From: DASYXW01 sp035934405
Lineage (GTDB): Bacteria; Acidobacteriota; Terriglobia; UBA7540
DNA: 64,000 nt
Assembly (NCBI GenBank): GCA_035934405.1
Contig: DASYXW010000003.1
Coordinates: 1-64,000 of the forward strand
Reading direction: 5' to 3'
This document shows, one piece after another, positions 7,163 through 17,604 of the stretch (its first letter is position 1; every line of letters begins with the position of its first letter). The notes under the pieces are model-generated. The model was not told the DNA's origin. It searched no databases and worked only from the letters and a program-made list of their open reading frames with translations. The translations under genes and the position numbers were made by a program.

Positions 7163-8683
7163 TCAAGGGTTGAGCTGATGCACCTTTTTGGCTTCCAGCA
7201 CCCAGCCGGGAGTGGTGACAGCCACGCCGTTCACGGTGATGGGCTGCGGTTCATAAAAGAGCAGTCCCTTGACGACGAGCGTAGGCTGGGCAGTGAGCCC
7301 CGCAACGCCGCTGACGCCGACGAACGCCGTGTCCTCGAAGGTAATCACGGTAATGGGCTGGCCCTGGAAGAGCGGGCCGCAAGGCGTCAACGTGAAGGCG
7401 CCGCTGCCGGCCGTGGCCTGCGCCAGGAGCGTGGAGAAGTTGCCCACTACTGACCGCAGTCTCAGGAAGACCGCCTTGGCGGTCAACGCCGATGACTTAG
7501 GGTTGGCGGGCGTCTGGCCATGGACCACCACTTCCTGCCCTACGCCCAACGTGGTGGAGCTGAATTCCAGCCCCGCCTCGTTGATGCCGTTGGCCGTCAC
7601 CTTGAAGCGGGTGGATTCCGAGACGGCGACCGTCAGACTCGTCCGCATCGGGACCAGGGAGCTTTCGTCCGGCTCCTCAGCGCGCACGAACACCGTGAAC
7701 TGGGTGGCGGCACCGGAAGCGTCCCGGGTAACGGACGTAACGAGACCCACGAAGGCCGACTTGTGGTTGCTCTCGTCTTCCTGCTCTTCGGCCTCCACGT
7801 CTTTGGCGACGATGTTCCCGTTCGCATCCACGAAGACGTCCGCCTCGACGAAAATCCCCGCCGCCAACTGGCCGAGGCCGCTGTTGTCTTCCTCTTCCGA
7901 ATCAAACTCGGTTGAGCTGGTGGTATTCACGGTGCGGACCGAGCCGTCCTCGGTCAGCAGGGTAAAGCTGCCGGTGAAGGACGCAGTACTGCTGGTGGTG
8001 CTGACGCTTTGGACGAGGCCCGTCAATTCGTCGACTTCGCCCAGACCATTCTCGGCCGACTCGGTTGACGGACTCACATCAAACACCGGGCTCACCGTTC
8101 CGGTCACCTGGCCGTTGGCGTCGACTTGTACAGACTTCCGCAAGTCGAACTCAACCTGCAAACCGGCGGCGGCGCTGCTGGTAACGTCAAGCGCCGGCTG
8201 AATCGATACCGGGATCGTCGAAGCCGTCAGTGTGGTCGCAACCGTCGTGGGAGCGGGCGGCGTCTTGGTCGTGTCGAGCACCACAAGCTGCGGATTGGAA
8301 AGCATCAGCGTGGCGTTCGCGTATGTTCCGGAGGGCACGCTGGCAAAATTCAGAATGGTGGAAAAATCCATCAGCCTGGCAAAATCCACTGTGACCGGCG
8401 TGCCGGAAGCAAGGACGGAAACCGGCGCGCCGCCGCTCTCGGGTGTCAAGGTCGCAGATGTTATCGTAACTGTGAAAGAGATCACGTCACAGACGGGCGC
8501 GTCCTGACCGAAAACCACAACGGAGCCCATTGCCGGCGGCGCGGCATTCGTTGTCGAGGAGGGTGTTGACGGAGCAGCGGTCGGTGCAGGCAGCGAAGCA
8601 GAGTTTCCCCCGCAGCGGAGCATGAGCGCTGCCGCGCTCAACAAGGCGGCAACTAACAGGTATTTCGGAAATTGAGTGCGCAT
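7163..8683 (-). CDS. secreted DUF4382/DUF5666-like protein
   Basis: 506 aa. The start at 8683 is preferred over an upstream in-frame start at 8830 because GGAGGAG lies 7-8 nt before it and the protein then begins with an export signal, MRTQFPKYLLVAALLSA followed by LMLRCGG (imperfect lipobox, possible lipoprotein). A Ser/Thr/Pro-rich linker follows. Residues about 50-140 resemble DUF4382 (VCDVISFTVTITSATLTP, later SGTYANATLMLSNP). The rest resembles repeated DUF5666 beta-barrels (SEFDSEEEDNSGLG, DANGNIVAKDVE, FEDTAFVGVSG). Both domain names are recalled by pattern, not searched. Probably an envelope or extracellular protein of unknown role. Confidence 0.75.
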   Translation of the reverse strand: MRTQFPKYLLVAALLSAAALMLRCGGNSASLPAPTAAPSTPSSTTNAAPPAMGSVVVFGQDAPVCDVISFTVTITSATLTPESGGAPVSVLASGTPVTVDFARLMDFSTILNFASVPSGTYANATLMLSNPQLVVLDTTKTPPAPTTVATTLTASTIPVSIQPALDVTSSAAAGLQVEFDLRKSVQVDANGQVTGTVSPVFDVSPSTESAENGLGEVDELTGLVQSVSTTSSTASFTGSFTLLTEDGSVRTVNTTSSTEFDSEEEDNSGLGQLAAGIFVEADVFVDANGNIVAKDVEAEEQEDESNHKSAFVGLVTSVTRDASGAATQFTVFVRAEEPDESSLVPMRTSLTVAVSESTRFKVTANGINEAGLEFSSTTLGVGQEVVVHGQTPANPKSSALTAKAVFLRLRSVVGNFSTLLAQATAGSGAFTLTPCGPLFQGQPITVITFEDTAFVGVSGVAGLTAQPTLVVKGLLFYEPQPITVNGVAVTTPGWVLEAKKVHQLNP

Positions 8684-9042
8684 CAGAAGCCTCCTCCGGC
8701 AGAAGTTGGAAAGTTCCGCCGGTCTTAAGGGCTCTCGTTCTGCAAGCGCCTTGCCAGCGCGCGAAGAGCCCTGGCGAGCGTTCGAAGGCTTATGCATGAG
8801 TGTGTTAAGCACATAGTCGGTCGGACGCAAGGCTCTATCCTGGTCAAGACTTGCACGGCTAATGTAAGAATTTCCTGCTCCGAAGACAGTCCTGGCACGA
8901 ACGGTCGCCGCCCGTATCGTCTGGCGCGGGGTCGCGGGGCAGGGACCGGCAACTGGTCAGCGGCATCTCACGGAGCGGTGTATAATTGGCTGGTTATGTT
9001 TTCAGGAGTCGTCGAACAAGCAGAACAAAGGACGGACCGCCC
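8684..9042. other. divergent intergenic region with hairpin and -10 element
   Basis: It separates the secreted protein (minus) from htrA (plus). It holds an imperfect hairpin, AGGGCTCT (8728-8735) with AGAGCCCT (8765-8772), and a TATAAT at 8981-8986. ORFs here look like read-through of neighbouring starts. Nothing else is supported. Confidence 0.5.
8981..8986 (+). promoter_or_regulatory. putative -10 element for htrA
   Basis: A perfect TATAAT lies about 57 nt before the htrA start. No good -35 is seen at 16-18 nt, so an alternative sigma factor or activator may be needed, or the match is chance. Confidence 0.35.
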
Positions 9043-10614
9043 ATGAATACACGCCGCTATATCCCGGCAGTCATCATCGCCGCGACGCTGGGCCTCGGAA
9101 TCCTGGCGGGCACTCTGCTGTCGCACGGTGTTCGCGCCGCCCGCGAGGGTCCTGTGGCCGCCGACGCCAAGCTCCTGACGCCGCCTTCACCGGCAGAGCT
9201 TTCGAGCTCCTTTGTTCGCGTCGCGGACGACGTAGGCCCGGCGGTGGTGAACATCCGCACCGAGAGCACGGTGCGCATCGCCAAAGGCAGGCATCCGAAC
9301 GGGGACGAGCCGTCGCCCTTCGAGGATTTTTTTGACCGCCATTTCCACTCCGTGCCCGGGGATGCGCCGCGCGAGATTCCGGAAGCGAGCCTGGGCTCGG
9401 GTCTGATTCTCGACCCGGCCGGCTACATCCTGACCAACTACCACGTTATCACGCGTGACGGCGAGGACCGTCCGGTGGACCGCATGCGCGTCAACCTGCA
9501 GGGCGACGATGACGGGGCAAAGGGTTACCTGGCGAAGATCGTCGGAGTTGACAAATGGACGGACCTGGCGGTGATCAAGATTGACGCCGGCCGCCCGCTG
9601 CCTGTGGCCGCGCTCGGTGATTCCGACTCCATGCGCGTGGGCGACTGGGTACTGGCCATCGGCAGCCCCTTTGGGCTGAACTCCACGGTGACCGCTGGCA
9701 TCGTCAGCGCCAAGGGACGCGGCATCGAAGGGGGCAGGGAAGGCGAATTCAAGCGTTTCATCCAGACCGACGCTGCCATCAACCCCGGCAACAGCGGCGG
9801 ACCGCTGGTGAACCTGGCCGGGCAGGTGATCGGCATCAACACCGCGATTGCCACCAACCGCGACGCTTACGACGGCGTCGGCTTCGCCATCCCATCGAAC
9901 ACGGTGCGCTCGGTTTACAACGCCATCATCTCAAAGGGTTCGGTCGATCGCGGAGCGATTGGCGTGACCTTCACCAACGGCAAGAACGCTGCGGTGCTGG
10001 AGAGTTTTGGCGCCCGGCACGGGGTGGTGGTGGATAGCGTGCAGCCCGGCACGCCGGCGGAGCGCGCCGGACTCGATCGCGGCGACGTGATCACAGCCGC
10101 TGGCTCAAAGCCCGTGGCGGATGGCGACCAGTTGCTCGCCATCATCTCCAATACCCAGCCGGGCGACAAACTCAAACTCGACTACCTGCGCGATGGCAAG
10201 ACGCTTTCCACTGAGATCGTGGTGGGTGACTGGAATAAGATTGTGGGTGACGCGGGGAGCGCGCCGGATGATACGACTGGCCAACAGCAGAGCGCGCCGG
10301 GAAGCGAGGGCGTGCTGGGTCTTTCGGTAAGGAATCTTACGCCCGATCAGTCGCGCGACGTGGCCCGCCAGTTGCGGCTCTCAGGGCCGCAGGGTGTGGT
10401 GGTCACCGACGTCAGGCCGGGCAGCTTTGCCGACGACCTGGGCTTCGAACGCATGGATGTGGTCCTGGCCATCAACCGCAAGAACGTGGAATCGGTGGAC
10501 GAGTTCAACCGGATGCAGTCGCAGCTCAAGCACGGCGACAACGTACTGCTGCTCGTGGCGCGGCAGGTGGAAAGCGGCTTCACCACCGTATTCCTAGCCG
10601 ACCGCCTGCCGTGA
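9043..10614 (+). CDS. htrA: HtrA/DegP-type periplasmic serine protease
   Basis: 523 aa. ATG 9043 is preceded by AAAGGACGG; a longer in-frame start at 8986 lacks support. An N-terminal uncleaved-anchor or signal segment (YIPAVIIAATLGLGILAGTLL) is followed by the trypsin-like domain. The triad reads H134 (NYHVIT), D174 (TDLAVIKID) and S251 (NPGNSGGPL). Two PDZ domains follow (about 310-400 and 430-520; RAGLDRGDVI and ADDLGFERMDVVL). This is the usual DegP/DegQ layout for degradation or chaperoning of misfolded envelope proteins. The stop codon lies in a CGTGAAAAA direct repeat. Confidence 0.93.
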   Translation: MNTRRYIPAVIIAATLGLGILAGTLLSHGVRAAREGPVAADAKLLTPPSPAELSSSFVRVADDVGPAVVNIRTESTVRIAKGRHPNGDEPSPFEDFFDRHFHSVPGDAPREIPEASLGSGLILDPAGYILTNYHVITRDGEDRPVDRMRVNLQGDDDGAKGYLAKIVGVDKWTDLAVIKIDAGRPLPVAALGDSDSMRVGDWVLAIGSPFGLNSTVTAGIVSAKGRGIEGGREGEFKRFIQTDAAINPGNSGGPLVNLAGQVIGINTAIATNRDAYDGVGFAIPSNTVRSVYNAIISKGSVDRGAIGVTFTNGKNAAVLESFGARHGVVVDSVQPGTPAERAGLDRGDVITAAGSKPVADGDQLLAIISNTQPGDKLKLDYLRDGKTLSTEIVVGDWNKIVGDAGSAPDDTTGQQQSAPGSEGVLGLSVRNLTPDQSRDVARQLRLSGPQGVVVTDVRPGSFADDLGFERMDVVLAINRKNVESVDEFNRMQSQLKHGDNVLLLVARQVESGFTTVFLADRLP

Positions 10615-10630
10615 AAAAGGCGTGAAAAAA

Positions 10631-10672
10631 GCAGTTGACAGTTGAGCTGTAAGCGGTTCACTGTAAGCCGTC
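10631..10672. repeat. degenerate tandem repeat (AGTTGACAGTTGAGCTGTAA type)
   Basis: Imperfect units (CAGTTGA, CAGTTGAGC, then CTGTAAGCGG and CTGTAAGCCG) fill the gap after htrA. One of several unrelated short-unit repeat families in the window. Confidence 0.55.
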
Positions 10673-10784
10673 GGTTTGGGGGGGTCTACTTTTGCCGTCT
10701 GCGCAATTCAGCAGTCTCGGTGGGCAGGCTGTCGCGGAGCAAGTCGCGGGCGACTGCCGATCGTCAGTTCGTCGCAATACAGCC

Positions 10785-11339
10785 ATGGTTTCTTGGAAGC
10801 GGAATCTCTCCCGGTTCGCAGTTCTCGCCGCCGTGGCGTTTCTGCTCGCCGTTCCTCTCGCGGCCCGGGCCGGAACCCGCACCGGTTACCGGCGTCACTC
10901 GCGCTCCACCAAGCTCCGGGCCAAGCGGCATCGCTCCAAGCGGCCGAAACGGCCCCGGCGGAAGCGCACGCCACGCGCGGGTGTGGGCCGGAGCCGGGGC
11001 CGCAGCCTCTTCAGCAGCCGGTTTTCGCACTTACAGCCGCAGCCCGGACGCGTGGAAGAGATTCAGCAGGGACTGGAGCAGGCGGGATACTTGCAGGGCG
11101 AGCCGACGGGTAAGTGGGACGCGGCGACGCGCGACGCCATGTCGCGCTACCAGGCCGCGAATGGATTTCCCGTGACCGGGCTGCCGGATTCGAAGTCGCT
11201 CATGAAGATGGGGCTCGGACCGCACCCCCTGCCGACCTCGCTCGACCGCGCCAGCCTGAATCCGGCGGCAGCGCCGCCGGCCGCTGACTCCCAGACCCCC
11301 GATACCACGGTGGTGCCTGACGTGGCGCCGCCCCGGTAG
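10785..11339 (+). CDS. secreted peptidoglycan-binding-domain protein
   Basis: 184 aa from ATG 10785. A longer frame from 10692 is possible, but this start gives a signal peptide (LSRFAVLAAVAFLLAVPLAARA). An Arg/Lys-rich stretch of about 40 residues follows, then a PG_binding_1-like three-helix domain (EEIQQGLEQAGYLQGEPTG, then WDAATRDAMSRYQAANGF), and a Pro/Ala-rich tail. Likely binds the cell wall; no catalytic domain is present. Convergent with the next aldehyde dehydrogenase. Confidence 0.75.
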   Translation: MVSWKRNLSRFAVLAAVAFLLAVPLAARAGTRTGYRRHSRSTKLRAKRHRSKRPKRPRRKRTPRAGVGRSRGRSLFSSRFSHLQPQPGRVEEIQQGLEQAGYLQGEPTGKWDAATRDAMSRYQAANGFPVTGLPDSKSLMKMGLGPHPLPTSLDRASLNPAAAPPAADSQTPDTTVVPDVAPPR

Positions 11340-11365
11340 CCGGTGAACCCAGAGCCGACAACCGA

Positions 11366-12859
11366 TTACTGATTGTCAATCTGCGCCCGCTGTAGCCTAC
11401 CGCTGTAGTCTATGTAAATCGACTTCCACTCGGAATAGAAATCGAGCGCGGCAAGGGCCGCTTCGCGATGGCCGTTGCCCGTCTGCTTGACGCCGCCGAA
11501 GGGCAAGTGAGTCTCGGCGCCGATCGTGGAGGCATTGACGTAGAAGATGCCCGTCTCCATTTCGCGCATGGCTTTGAAGGCGCGGTTCACGTCCTGCGTG
11601 TAGATGGAAGACGACAGGCCATACACCACGCCGTTGCCGATTTCGATGGCCTCGTCGAGGCCGCTCGCCGCAATCACGGAGACGACCGGACCGAAGATCT
11701 CTTCCTGAGCCACGCGCATCGTGGGCGCGCAGTCGCCAAAGACGGTCGGCGTGTAGAAAGCGCCGAGGTCGTAGTCGCCGCCCGTCAGCCGATGCCCCCC
11801 GCACAGCAGCTTCGCGCCCTCGTTCTTGCCGATCTCGACGTAATCGTCCACCGTCTTGAGCTGCGCCTCGTTGATGAGCGGACCCATCTGTGTCGAAGAA
11901 TCGAGGCCGTTGCCCACCCGCAGCGCCTTGGCGCGTTCCACGAGCACTTCGGTGAATTGCTTGTAAATATCCTTGTGGCAGACTACGCGGCTGGCCGCCG
12001 TGCACCGTTGGCCGGTCGTGCCAAACCCGCCCCACACGGCTCCCTCGACGGCAAGCTCGAGGTTGGCGTCGTCCATCACGATGATTACGTTCTTGCCGCC
12101 CATCTCGAGGCAGGCGTGTTTGAAGGATTCGGCGCAGGCCCCGGAGACGCGCCGGCCGATTTCGGTAGACCCGGTGAACGAGACCACGCGCACGTCGGTG
12201 TGCTTCATCAGGGGGTCGCCCACCCCGCCTCCAGAGCCGGTCACTAGGTTCACCACCCCGCGCGGGATTCCGGCCTCTTCCAGGACCTGCACCAGATTGT
12301 AAGTGGAAAGAGGCGTGTCGGTTGCGGGTTTCAGCACCACGGTGTTGCCACAGATGAGCGCGGGCATCGTCTTCCAGGAAGGGATAGCCATGGGGAAATT
12401 CCATGGCGTAATCAGCGCGCACACCCCGATCGGACTGCGCATTGTCATGGCAAACTTATTCTGCAACTCGGAGGGCGTCGTCTGACCGAACAGCCGGCGC
12501 CCTTCGCCCGCCATGTAAAACGTCATGTCAATGGCTTCCTGCACGTCGCCGCGCGTCTCGTCGAGCACCTTGCCCATCTCGCGCGTCATCTGCTCCGCCA
12601 GCTCTTCCTTGCGCTCGAGCAGGAGCCGCGCCGCCCGGTACAGGATTTCACCCCGCTTGGGCGCTGGCGTCAGGCGCCAGGATTGGTACGCTGTCTTTGC
12701 CGCCGCCACCGCCTGCTCGACGTCCTCAGCGGTCGAACGCTGAAACATCCCCACCAACTCGTTGCGGTTTGCCGGATTGAGATTCTCAAATGTCTCGCCG
12801 CCGGCGGAGTCGACCCATTCGCCGTTGATGAGATTCTTGTAAATCTTGGGCGGAGCCAT
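11366..12859 (-). CDS. NAD(P)-dependent aldehyde dehydrogenase
   Basis: 497 aa, normal family length. GGAGGA lies 8 nt before ATG 12859. Motifs are the cofactor-fold [24 protein letters not shown], the general base in LEMGGKN and the catalytic Cys in [12 protein letters not shown], plus EEIFGPVV and the C-terminal [16 protein letters not shown]. The last motif resembles 2-oxoglutarate-semialdehyde or aminoadipate-semialdehyde dehydrogenases, but substrate assignment is inference. It is alone in its orientation and separated from the copper ATPase by about 150 nt. Unlike the paralogue at 2184, it has no repeat insert. Confidence 0.9.
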   Translation of the reverse strand: MAPPKIYKNLINGEWVDSAGGETFENLNPANRNELVGMFQRSTAEDVEQAVAAAKTAYQSWRLTPAPKRGEILYRAARLLLERKEELAEQMTREMGKVLDETRGDVQEAIDMTFYMAGEGRRLFGQTTPSELQNKFAMTMRSPIGVCALITPWNFPMAIPSWKTMPALICGNTVVLKPATDTPLSTYNLVQVLEEAGIPRGVVNLVTGSGGGVGDPLMKHTDVRVVSFTGSTEIGRRVSGACAESFKHACLEMGGKNVIIVMDDANLELAVEGAVWGGFGTTGQRCTAASRVVCHKDIYKQFTEVLVERAKALRVGNGLDSSTQMGPLINEAQLKTVDDYVEIGKNEGAKLLCGGHRLTGGDYDLGAFYTPTVFGDCAPTMRVAQEEIFGPVVSVIAASGLDEAIEIGNGVVYGLSSSIYTQDVNRAFKAMREMETGIFYVNASTIGAETHLPFGGVKQTGNGHREAALAALDFYSEWKSIYIDYSGRLQRAQIDNQ

Positions 12860-13008
12860 AGAGACATTCCTCCTTGAGAGCGGCCGCGAAGGACACCAAC
12901 CGCCGAGCCTCGCGGCTGGCGAGCCGAATCGAATGACGATTGACTAGATGAGGGACTATAGCAGACAGTCCGGGAGCCATTCAAGGGCAGGGCAGCGAGC
13001 GTGAGACG

Positions 13009-15441
13009 TCACAGAGTCACGCGGCGCAGCCGCAAGGCGTTGGTAATCACCGAAACCGAACTGAAGGTCATGGCGGCACTGGCGATGATGGGGCTCAAGA
13101 GCAGTCCAAAAATGGGATAGAGAACGCCGGCGGCGAGAGGAATGCCGACCGAGTTGTACACGAAGGCGAAGAAAAGATTCTGCCGGATGTTGCGCAGGGT
13201 GGCGCGGCTCAGGCGGCGGGCGCGCGCGATGCCGCGCAGGTCGCCCTGGACCAACGTGATGCCGGCGCTCTCCATCGCCACGTCAGCGCCCGTGCCCATG
13301 GCGATGCCCACGTCAGCCTGGGCGAGCGCCGGAGCGTCGTTGATGCCATCACCAGCCATGGCGACGACGCGACCTTGGGCTTGCAGCCGCCTGACAACTC
13401 CACCTTTCTCCTGCGGCAGGACCTCGGCTTGGACCTCGTCGATGCCGAGATGCTTTGCCACGGCTTCGGCCGTGGCGCGATTGTCGCCGGTGAGCATCAC
13501 GATGCGCACTCGCTCGCGGTGGAGCAGTTTGATGGCCTCGGCAGTGGACGCCTTGATGGGGTCAGCGACCGCAAGCAAGCCGGCCGGGCCGCCATCCACA
13601 GCGACGAACATCACCGTCGCGCCGTCTTTCTGCAGCACCTGGGCTCGCAAACCCAGAGGGTCTGCGACAGCCGTCGAACCGGTCGCTGATGTAGCCATCT
13701 CGTCGAGCATCCTGGCGTTGCCCAGCGCTACCCGATGTCCGTCAACTTTGCCCGTGACGCCCTTTCCAGTGACCGAGCGGAAGTCTTCCACTGGTGCGAG
13801 TTGAATCCCGCGCTCCCGCGCGCCCGCGATGATCGCTGCCGCCAGCGGGTGCTCGCTCGCGCGATCGAGGCTCGCGGCGAGCCGCAGAAGTTCGGCCTCG
13901 TTCCAGCCTTCGAGGGGGGTCACAGAAATCAGGCGCGGCCGGCCCTCGGTGAGCGTGCCGGTCTTGTCCACGACCAGCGTGTCCACTTTCTCCAGCAGTT
14001 CGAGCGCCTCCGCATTCTTGATGAGTACGCCGGTGGTGGCGCCGCGCCCGCTGCCGACCATGATGGACATCGGCGTAGCCAGTCCGAGCGCGCAGGGGCA
14101 GGCAATAATGAGCACGGCGACCGCGTTGACCAGTGCGTGGGCGAGGCGTGGCTCGGGGCCGACCCAGGCCCAGATGATAAAAGTGACGACCGCGGCAGCC
14201 ATTACGGCAGGTACAAAGTACGAGGCGACGCGGTCTGCCAGCCGCTGGATGGGCGCGCGGCTGCGCTGCGCCTCGCTCACCATGCGCACGATTTGAGCGA
14301 GCAACATGTCCGCGCCCACCCGCTCGGCTCGCATCACCAGGCTGCCGGTGCCGTTCACCGTGCCGCCGGTGACGCGCGACTCTGCGGTCTTCTCCACGGG
14401 TAAGGGTTCGCCGGTCACCAGGGACTCGTCTACCGCGCTCACGCCCTCGAGGACCACGCCGTCCACCGGAACCTTCTCTCCCGGACGCACGCGCAGCCGG
14501 TCGCCGCGCTGGATCTCGTCGAGCGGCACGTCGCGCTCTTCTCCATCCTCGGCGATGAGCCGGGCCGTTTTGGGTGCAAGCCCGAGCAGGGCCTTGATGG
14601 CGCCCGATGTGCGGCTGCGGGCGCGAAGTTCGAGCACCTGGCCGAGCAGAACCAGCGTGGTGATGGCCGCCGCAGCTTCGAAGTAGAGAGCCACCTCACC
14701 GTTCGGTCCGCGGAAGGCCGCCGGAAACATGCCGGGCACGACCGCCGCCACCGCGCTATAGACGTAAGCAGTGCCGGTTCCAATGGCAATCAGCGTAAAC
14801 ATGTTCAAGCTGCGGTTGACGATCGAAGCCCAGCCGCGCTCAAAGAACGGCCAGCCTCCCCACAGGACGACCGGGGTCGAGAGCGCCAGTTCCGCCCAGG
14901 CCATGCCGCGCATCGAAAGCAGGCGCTCGACGGGAGCACCCGGAATCATGCCGGACATACCGAGGAATAGAATCGGCGCGGTGAGCGCGAGGCTAACCCA
15001 GAAGCGGCGGCTCATGTCCGCGAGTTCAGGGTTTGCTTCGTCCGTTAGAGTCACCGTGCGCGGCTCAAGCGCCATGCCGCAAATCGGGCAGGAGCCCGGC
15101 CCGTCGCGCACGATTTCCGGGTGCATGGGGCAGGTGTAGGTCGAGGGTCGGGGACCGGGGGCCGGGGGCCGGGGAACAGCGGACGTGGTTGTGGCCGCCG
15201 CCATCGGAGTAGGGACGGGTTGCAAGGCCGCCCCGGTAAGCGCAGCCACATACTTGTTCGGATCGACGCGAAACTTTTCGAGACACCCTCGGCCGCAGAA
15301 GAAGTATTCGTGGCCGTCGTATTCCAGGCGTCCGGCCGCCTTTTCGGGGTTGACCGTCATGCCGCAAACCGGGTCACGGACCTGTGGCGCTGTCGCGACG
15401 TCGGGACCGCCGGCGTCTCCTGAGCTGTGTCCAGTGTCCAT
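13009..15441 (-). CDS. copA: copper-transporting P1B-type ATPase with YHS and metal-binding N-domains
   Basis: 810 aa. It exports Cu(I) across the inner membrane using ATP. An N-terminal YHS-like domain ([29 protein letters not shown]) is followed by a Pro-rich linker and a heavy-metal-binding motif ([20 protein letters not shown]). The core shows the metal-binding [10 protein letters not shown], phosphorylation [11 protein letters not shown] motif (SEHPLAAAI) and [10 protein letters not shown]. The last helices have [15 protein letters not shown] and MTFSSVSV, which fit the P1B-1 copper class. The linker (residues about 88-101, APGPRPST) is encoded by the C-rich tandem repeat at 15140-15175. 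Confidence 0.92.
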   Translation of the reverse strand: MDTGHSSGDAGGPDVATAPQVRDPVCGMTVNPEKAAGRLEYDGHEYFFCGRGCLEKFRVDPNKYVAALTGAALQPVPTPMAAATTTSAVPRPPAPGPRPSTYTCPMHPEIVRDGPGSCPICGMALEPRTVTLTDEANPELADMSRRFWVSLALTAPILFLGMSGMIPGAPVERLLSMRGMAWAELALSTPVVLWGGWPFFERGWASIVNRSLNMFTLIAIGTGTAYVYSAVAAVVPGMFPAAFRGPNGEVALYFEAAAAITTLVLLGQVLELRARSRTSGAIKALLGLAPKTARLIAEDGEERDVPLDEIQRGDRLRVRPGEKVPVDGVVLEGVSAVDESLVTGEPLPVEKTAESRVTGGTVNGTGSLVMRAERVGADMLLAQIVRMVSEAQRSRAPIQRLADRVASYFVPAVMAAAVVTFIIWAWVGPEPRLAHALVNAVAVLIIACPCALGLATPMSIMVGSGRGATTGVLIKNAEALELLEKVDTLVVDKTGTLTEGRPRLISVTPLEGWNEAELLRLAASLDRASEHPLAAAIIAGARERGIQLAPVEDFRSVTGKGVTGKVDGHRVALGNARMLDEMATSATGSTAVADPLGLRAQVLQKDGATVMFVAVDGGPAGLLAVADPIKASTAEAIKLLHRERVRIVMLTGDNRATAEAVAKHLGIDEVQAEVLPQEKGGVVRRLQAQGRVVAMAGDGINDAPALAQADVGIAMGTGADVAMESAGITLVQGDLRGIARARRLSRATLRNIRQNLFFAFVYNSVGIPLAAGVLYPIFGLLLSPIIASAAMTFSSVSVITNALRLRRVTL
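15140..15175. repeat. G-rich tandem repeat in the copper ATPase linker
   Basis: Units of GGGTCGG, GGGACCG and GGGGCCG lie between the YHS and metal-binding domains and are translated on the minus strand as [11 protein letters not shown]. Same family as 1168-1199. Confidence 0.8.
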
Positions 15442-15485
15442 GCTGGTTATTTGATGCTCCGCCGCGCGGAAGGTTCGAGGGCAGG

Positions 15486-15514
15486 TTGCTGATCCGCCGC
15501 CGCGCGGTTAAGAT
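15486..15514 (+). promoter_or_regulatory. putative sigma-70-type promoter for lipA
   Basis: TTGCTG (15486-15491) and TAAGAT (15509-15514) are separated by exactly 17 nt. The expected transcription start falls at or next to the lipA ATG at 15523, and no ribosome binding site is seen, so lipA may be leaderless. Confidence 0.4.
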
Positions 15515-15522
15515 GAAATAGC

Positions 15523-16419
15523 ATGAGCACCCAGCTTGTACAGATCGGAACTGAGGTGCGACGCGCCCCGCGCCCGGACTGGCTGAAGGTGCGGCTGCCC
15601 TCGGGCGACAACTATTTCGAGTTGAGGCGTCTGATGCGTGGACTCGGGCTGCACACCGTCTGCGAAAGCGCCCGCTGCCCCAACATTGGAGAATGCTGGC
15701 AGCACCGCACCGCCACGTTCATGATCCTCGGCGACCTCTGCACCCGGCGCTGCGGCTTCTGCGCCGTGCCCAAAGGTTTGCCGCACGGCGAGGTGGAGCT
15801 TGACGAGCCCGAGCGCGTCGCCCGCGCCGCGCGGGAGATGGGATTGAAATACGTCGTCGTGACTTCAGTTGACCGCGACGACCTGGCCGACGGCGGCGCC
15901 GGGATTTTCGCGCGCACCATCGAATCGCTGCGGCGTGACATTCCCGGCGTCAAGGTCGAGGTTCTGATTCCGGACTTCCGCGGCTCGGATGAAGCGCTCG
16001 AAACCGTGCTCGCGGCCGAACCCGACGTCCTGAACCACAACATCGAGACGGTCCCCCGTCTTTATGCGGCGGCGCGACGCGGCTCTCACTATGACCGCTC
16101 CCTGCGGCTTCTCGCGCACTCGCGGCAAATCGAGCCGGCGATCCCCACCAAGTCCGGCCTGATGGCCGGTCTCGGTGAGACCTTCGACGAACTCCTCGGC
16201 GTCCTGGCGGACCTGAATCGCGTCGGAGTGGAACTGGTCACTATCGGCCAGTACCTGCGCCCCTCCGGCGACCAGCTCCCGGTCGCCCGCTTCTACACGC
16301 CGCAGGAATTCGCCGCCCTCAAGCAGGAAGGCGAGCGGCTGGGGATTCGTCATGTGGAATCCGGGCCGCTGGTGCGAAGTTCGTACCACGCGCATGAGCA
16401 GAGCGCGGCGATTGTGTAA
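15523..16419 (+). CDS. lipA: lipoyl synthase
   Basis: 298 aa. A radical SAM enzyme that inserts two sulfurs into protein-bound octanoate to form the lipoyl cofactor of 2-oxoacid dehydrogenases and glycine cleavage. Both Fe-S motifs are complete: the auxiliary cluster CESARCPNIGECW and the radical SAM motif CTRRCGFC. Later motifs are TSVDRDDLADGGA, NHNIETV, TKSGLMAGLGE and the C-terminal VRSSYHA Ser ligand region. The start ATG lacks an evident ribosome binding site. No lipB is adjacent. The next gene begins 14 nt downstream. Confidence 0.96.
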   Translation: MSTQLVQIGTEVRRAPRPDWLKVRLPSGDNYFELRRLMRGLGLHTVCESARCPNIGECWQHRTATFMILGDLCTRRCGFCAVPKGLPHGEVELDEPERVARAAREMGLKYVVVTSVDRDDLADGGAGIFARTIESLRRDIPGVKVEVLIPDFRGSDEALETVLAAEPDVLNHNIETVPRLYAAARRGSHYDRSLRLLAHSRQIEPAIPTKSGLMAGLGETFDELLGVLADLNRVGVELVTIGQYLRPSGDQLPVARFYTPQEFAALKQEGERLGIRHVESGPLVRSSYHAHEQSAAIV

Positions 16420-16433
16420 TTGAGGGGTGATCT

Positions 16434-17534
16434 GTGAGTGAACGGGAACCGACGCGCAGAAATCCGAGCGCCGTCTCTTCGACACCCGCCATCGGCTTCT
16501 GGAGAAGGTTACAGGCGTGGTCTTTTCCGCGCCGGTCGCGCCTGGTGGGAATCCTGACGCTGACGGGGATGTTGTGGTGCGCGCTCGCCAAATCCCAATT
16601 CGTTGACCAGTCGCTCGCCGAGCTTGACGCCTACAAGAATGTCCGGTCCTATGTGGACCGCACACCCGCCGAATTGCGGGTCTTGATTCCAGACCTCAAG
16701 GGCCTGGAACCGGTGGCCGACGATGCCGAAAGTCATCAGGCGCTGGCGGGAATTCTTGGCAAGGTGCGGGAAAACGTGAGGCAATTCTACGAGAAGTTTC
16801 CCAACACCACCTCGCGCGAAGACATCACGATGGAAAGGCTACGGCCCGACGGCAAGGTGGCCGCCGTGCGCCGGGAAACGTTCCGCTACCTGGCTGTTTC
16901 CCAAGCCTCGCCGGGCGCCTCCGTGCTGCAGGAATACAGGACGGACATGATGGGAAACCTGGCCGAACCCACCGGCCTCGAGCAAGGGTTGGTGGTCACC
17001 AAGGGTTTTACTTCCCAGGCGCTCTATTTTCATCCGTCGGCTCGGTTGGACTCCTTCTTCCGATACGTCGGTAAACAGAAGGTGGCCGGGGAAGACACCG
17101 ACGTGGTGGCGTTCGCCCAACGGCCGGGCTGGACCTCGTTGACGCTCCGCGTTGTGGCGGCGGGACGGTCGGCCCCGGTATTGGTCCAGGGCTTGGCGTG
17201 GATCGATTCGACCACCTATCAAATCATGCGAATGCGCACCGACTTGCTGGCACCTCGTCCCGACCTGGGGTTGATGGGAGAGACCATCGATACTACGTTC
17301 GTCGAGGTGCGATTCCCCGAAAAATCCGGCATTGTCCTGTGGTTGCCGCAGAATGTAACAGTGACCATGCAATGGAAGGGAAAGGCCAAAGTGACCACGA
17401 TTGTGAATTCCCCGGACCCTGATGATCGAAAGGGCGGCGTGGTCTCGACCGAATGGGCGCACCGGACCTATCGAAATATCCATCACTATTCGGACTACCG
17501 GCTGTTTGGCTCCGAGAGCAGTATCAAGTATTGA
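16434..17534 (+). CDS. unknown exported or membrane-anchored protein
   Basis: 366 aa with GTG start at 16434 and GAGGGGTG upstream. A hydrophobic segment near residue 40 (LVGILTLTGMLWCALA) suggests a signal anchor or signal peptide. The rest is beta-rich (LPQNVTVTMQWKGKA, TTIVNSPDPDDRKG) and ends NIHHYSDYRLFGSESSI. The style is that of uncharacterised acidobacterial envelope proteins, but I cannot name a family. It is in tandem with lipA, though a functional link is doubtful. Convergent with the next gene. Confidence 0.65.
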   Translation: MSEREPTRRNPSAVSSTPAIGFWRRLQAWSFPRRSRLVGILTLTGMLWCALAKSQFVDQSLAELDAYKNVRSYVDRTPAELRVLIPDLKGLEPVADDAESHQALAGILGKVRENVRQFYEKFPNTTSREDITMERLRPDGKVAAVRRETFRYLAVSQASPGASVLQEYRTDMMGNLAEPTGLEQGLVVTKGFTSQALYFHPSARLDSFFRYVGKQKVAGEDTDVVAFAQRPGWTSLTLRVVAAGRSAPVLVQGLAWIDSTTYQIMRMRTDLLAPRPDLGLMGETIDTTFVEVRFPEKSGIVLWLPQNVTVTMQWKGKAKVTTIVNSPDPDDRKGGVVSTEWAHRTYRNIHHYSDYRLFGSESSIKY

Positions 17535-17604
17535 GCGGAGATTGGTGCTAATGAGAATGCCGTCATTGGTCGACGGCCGAATGACTGATGCCCGGCGTTG
17601 CCGT

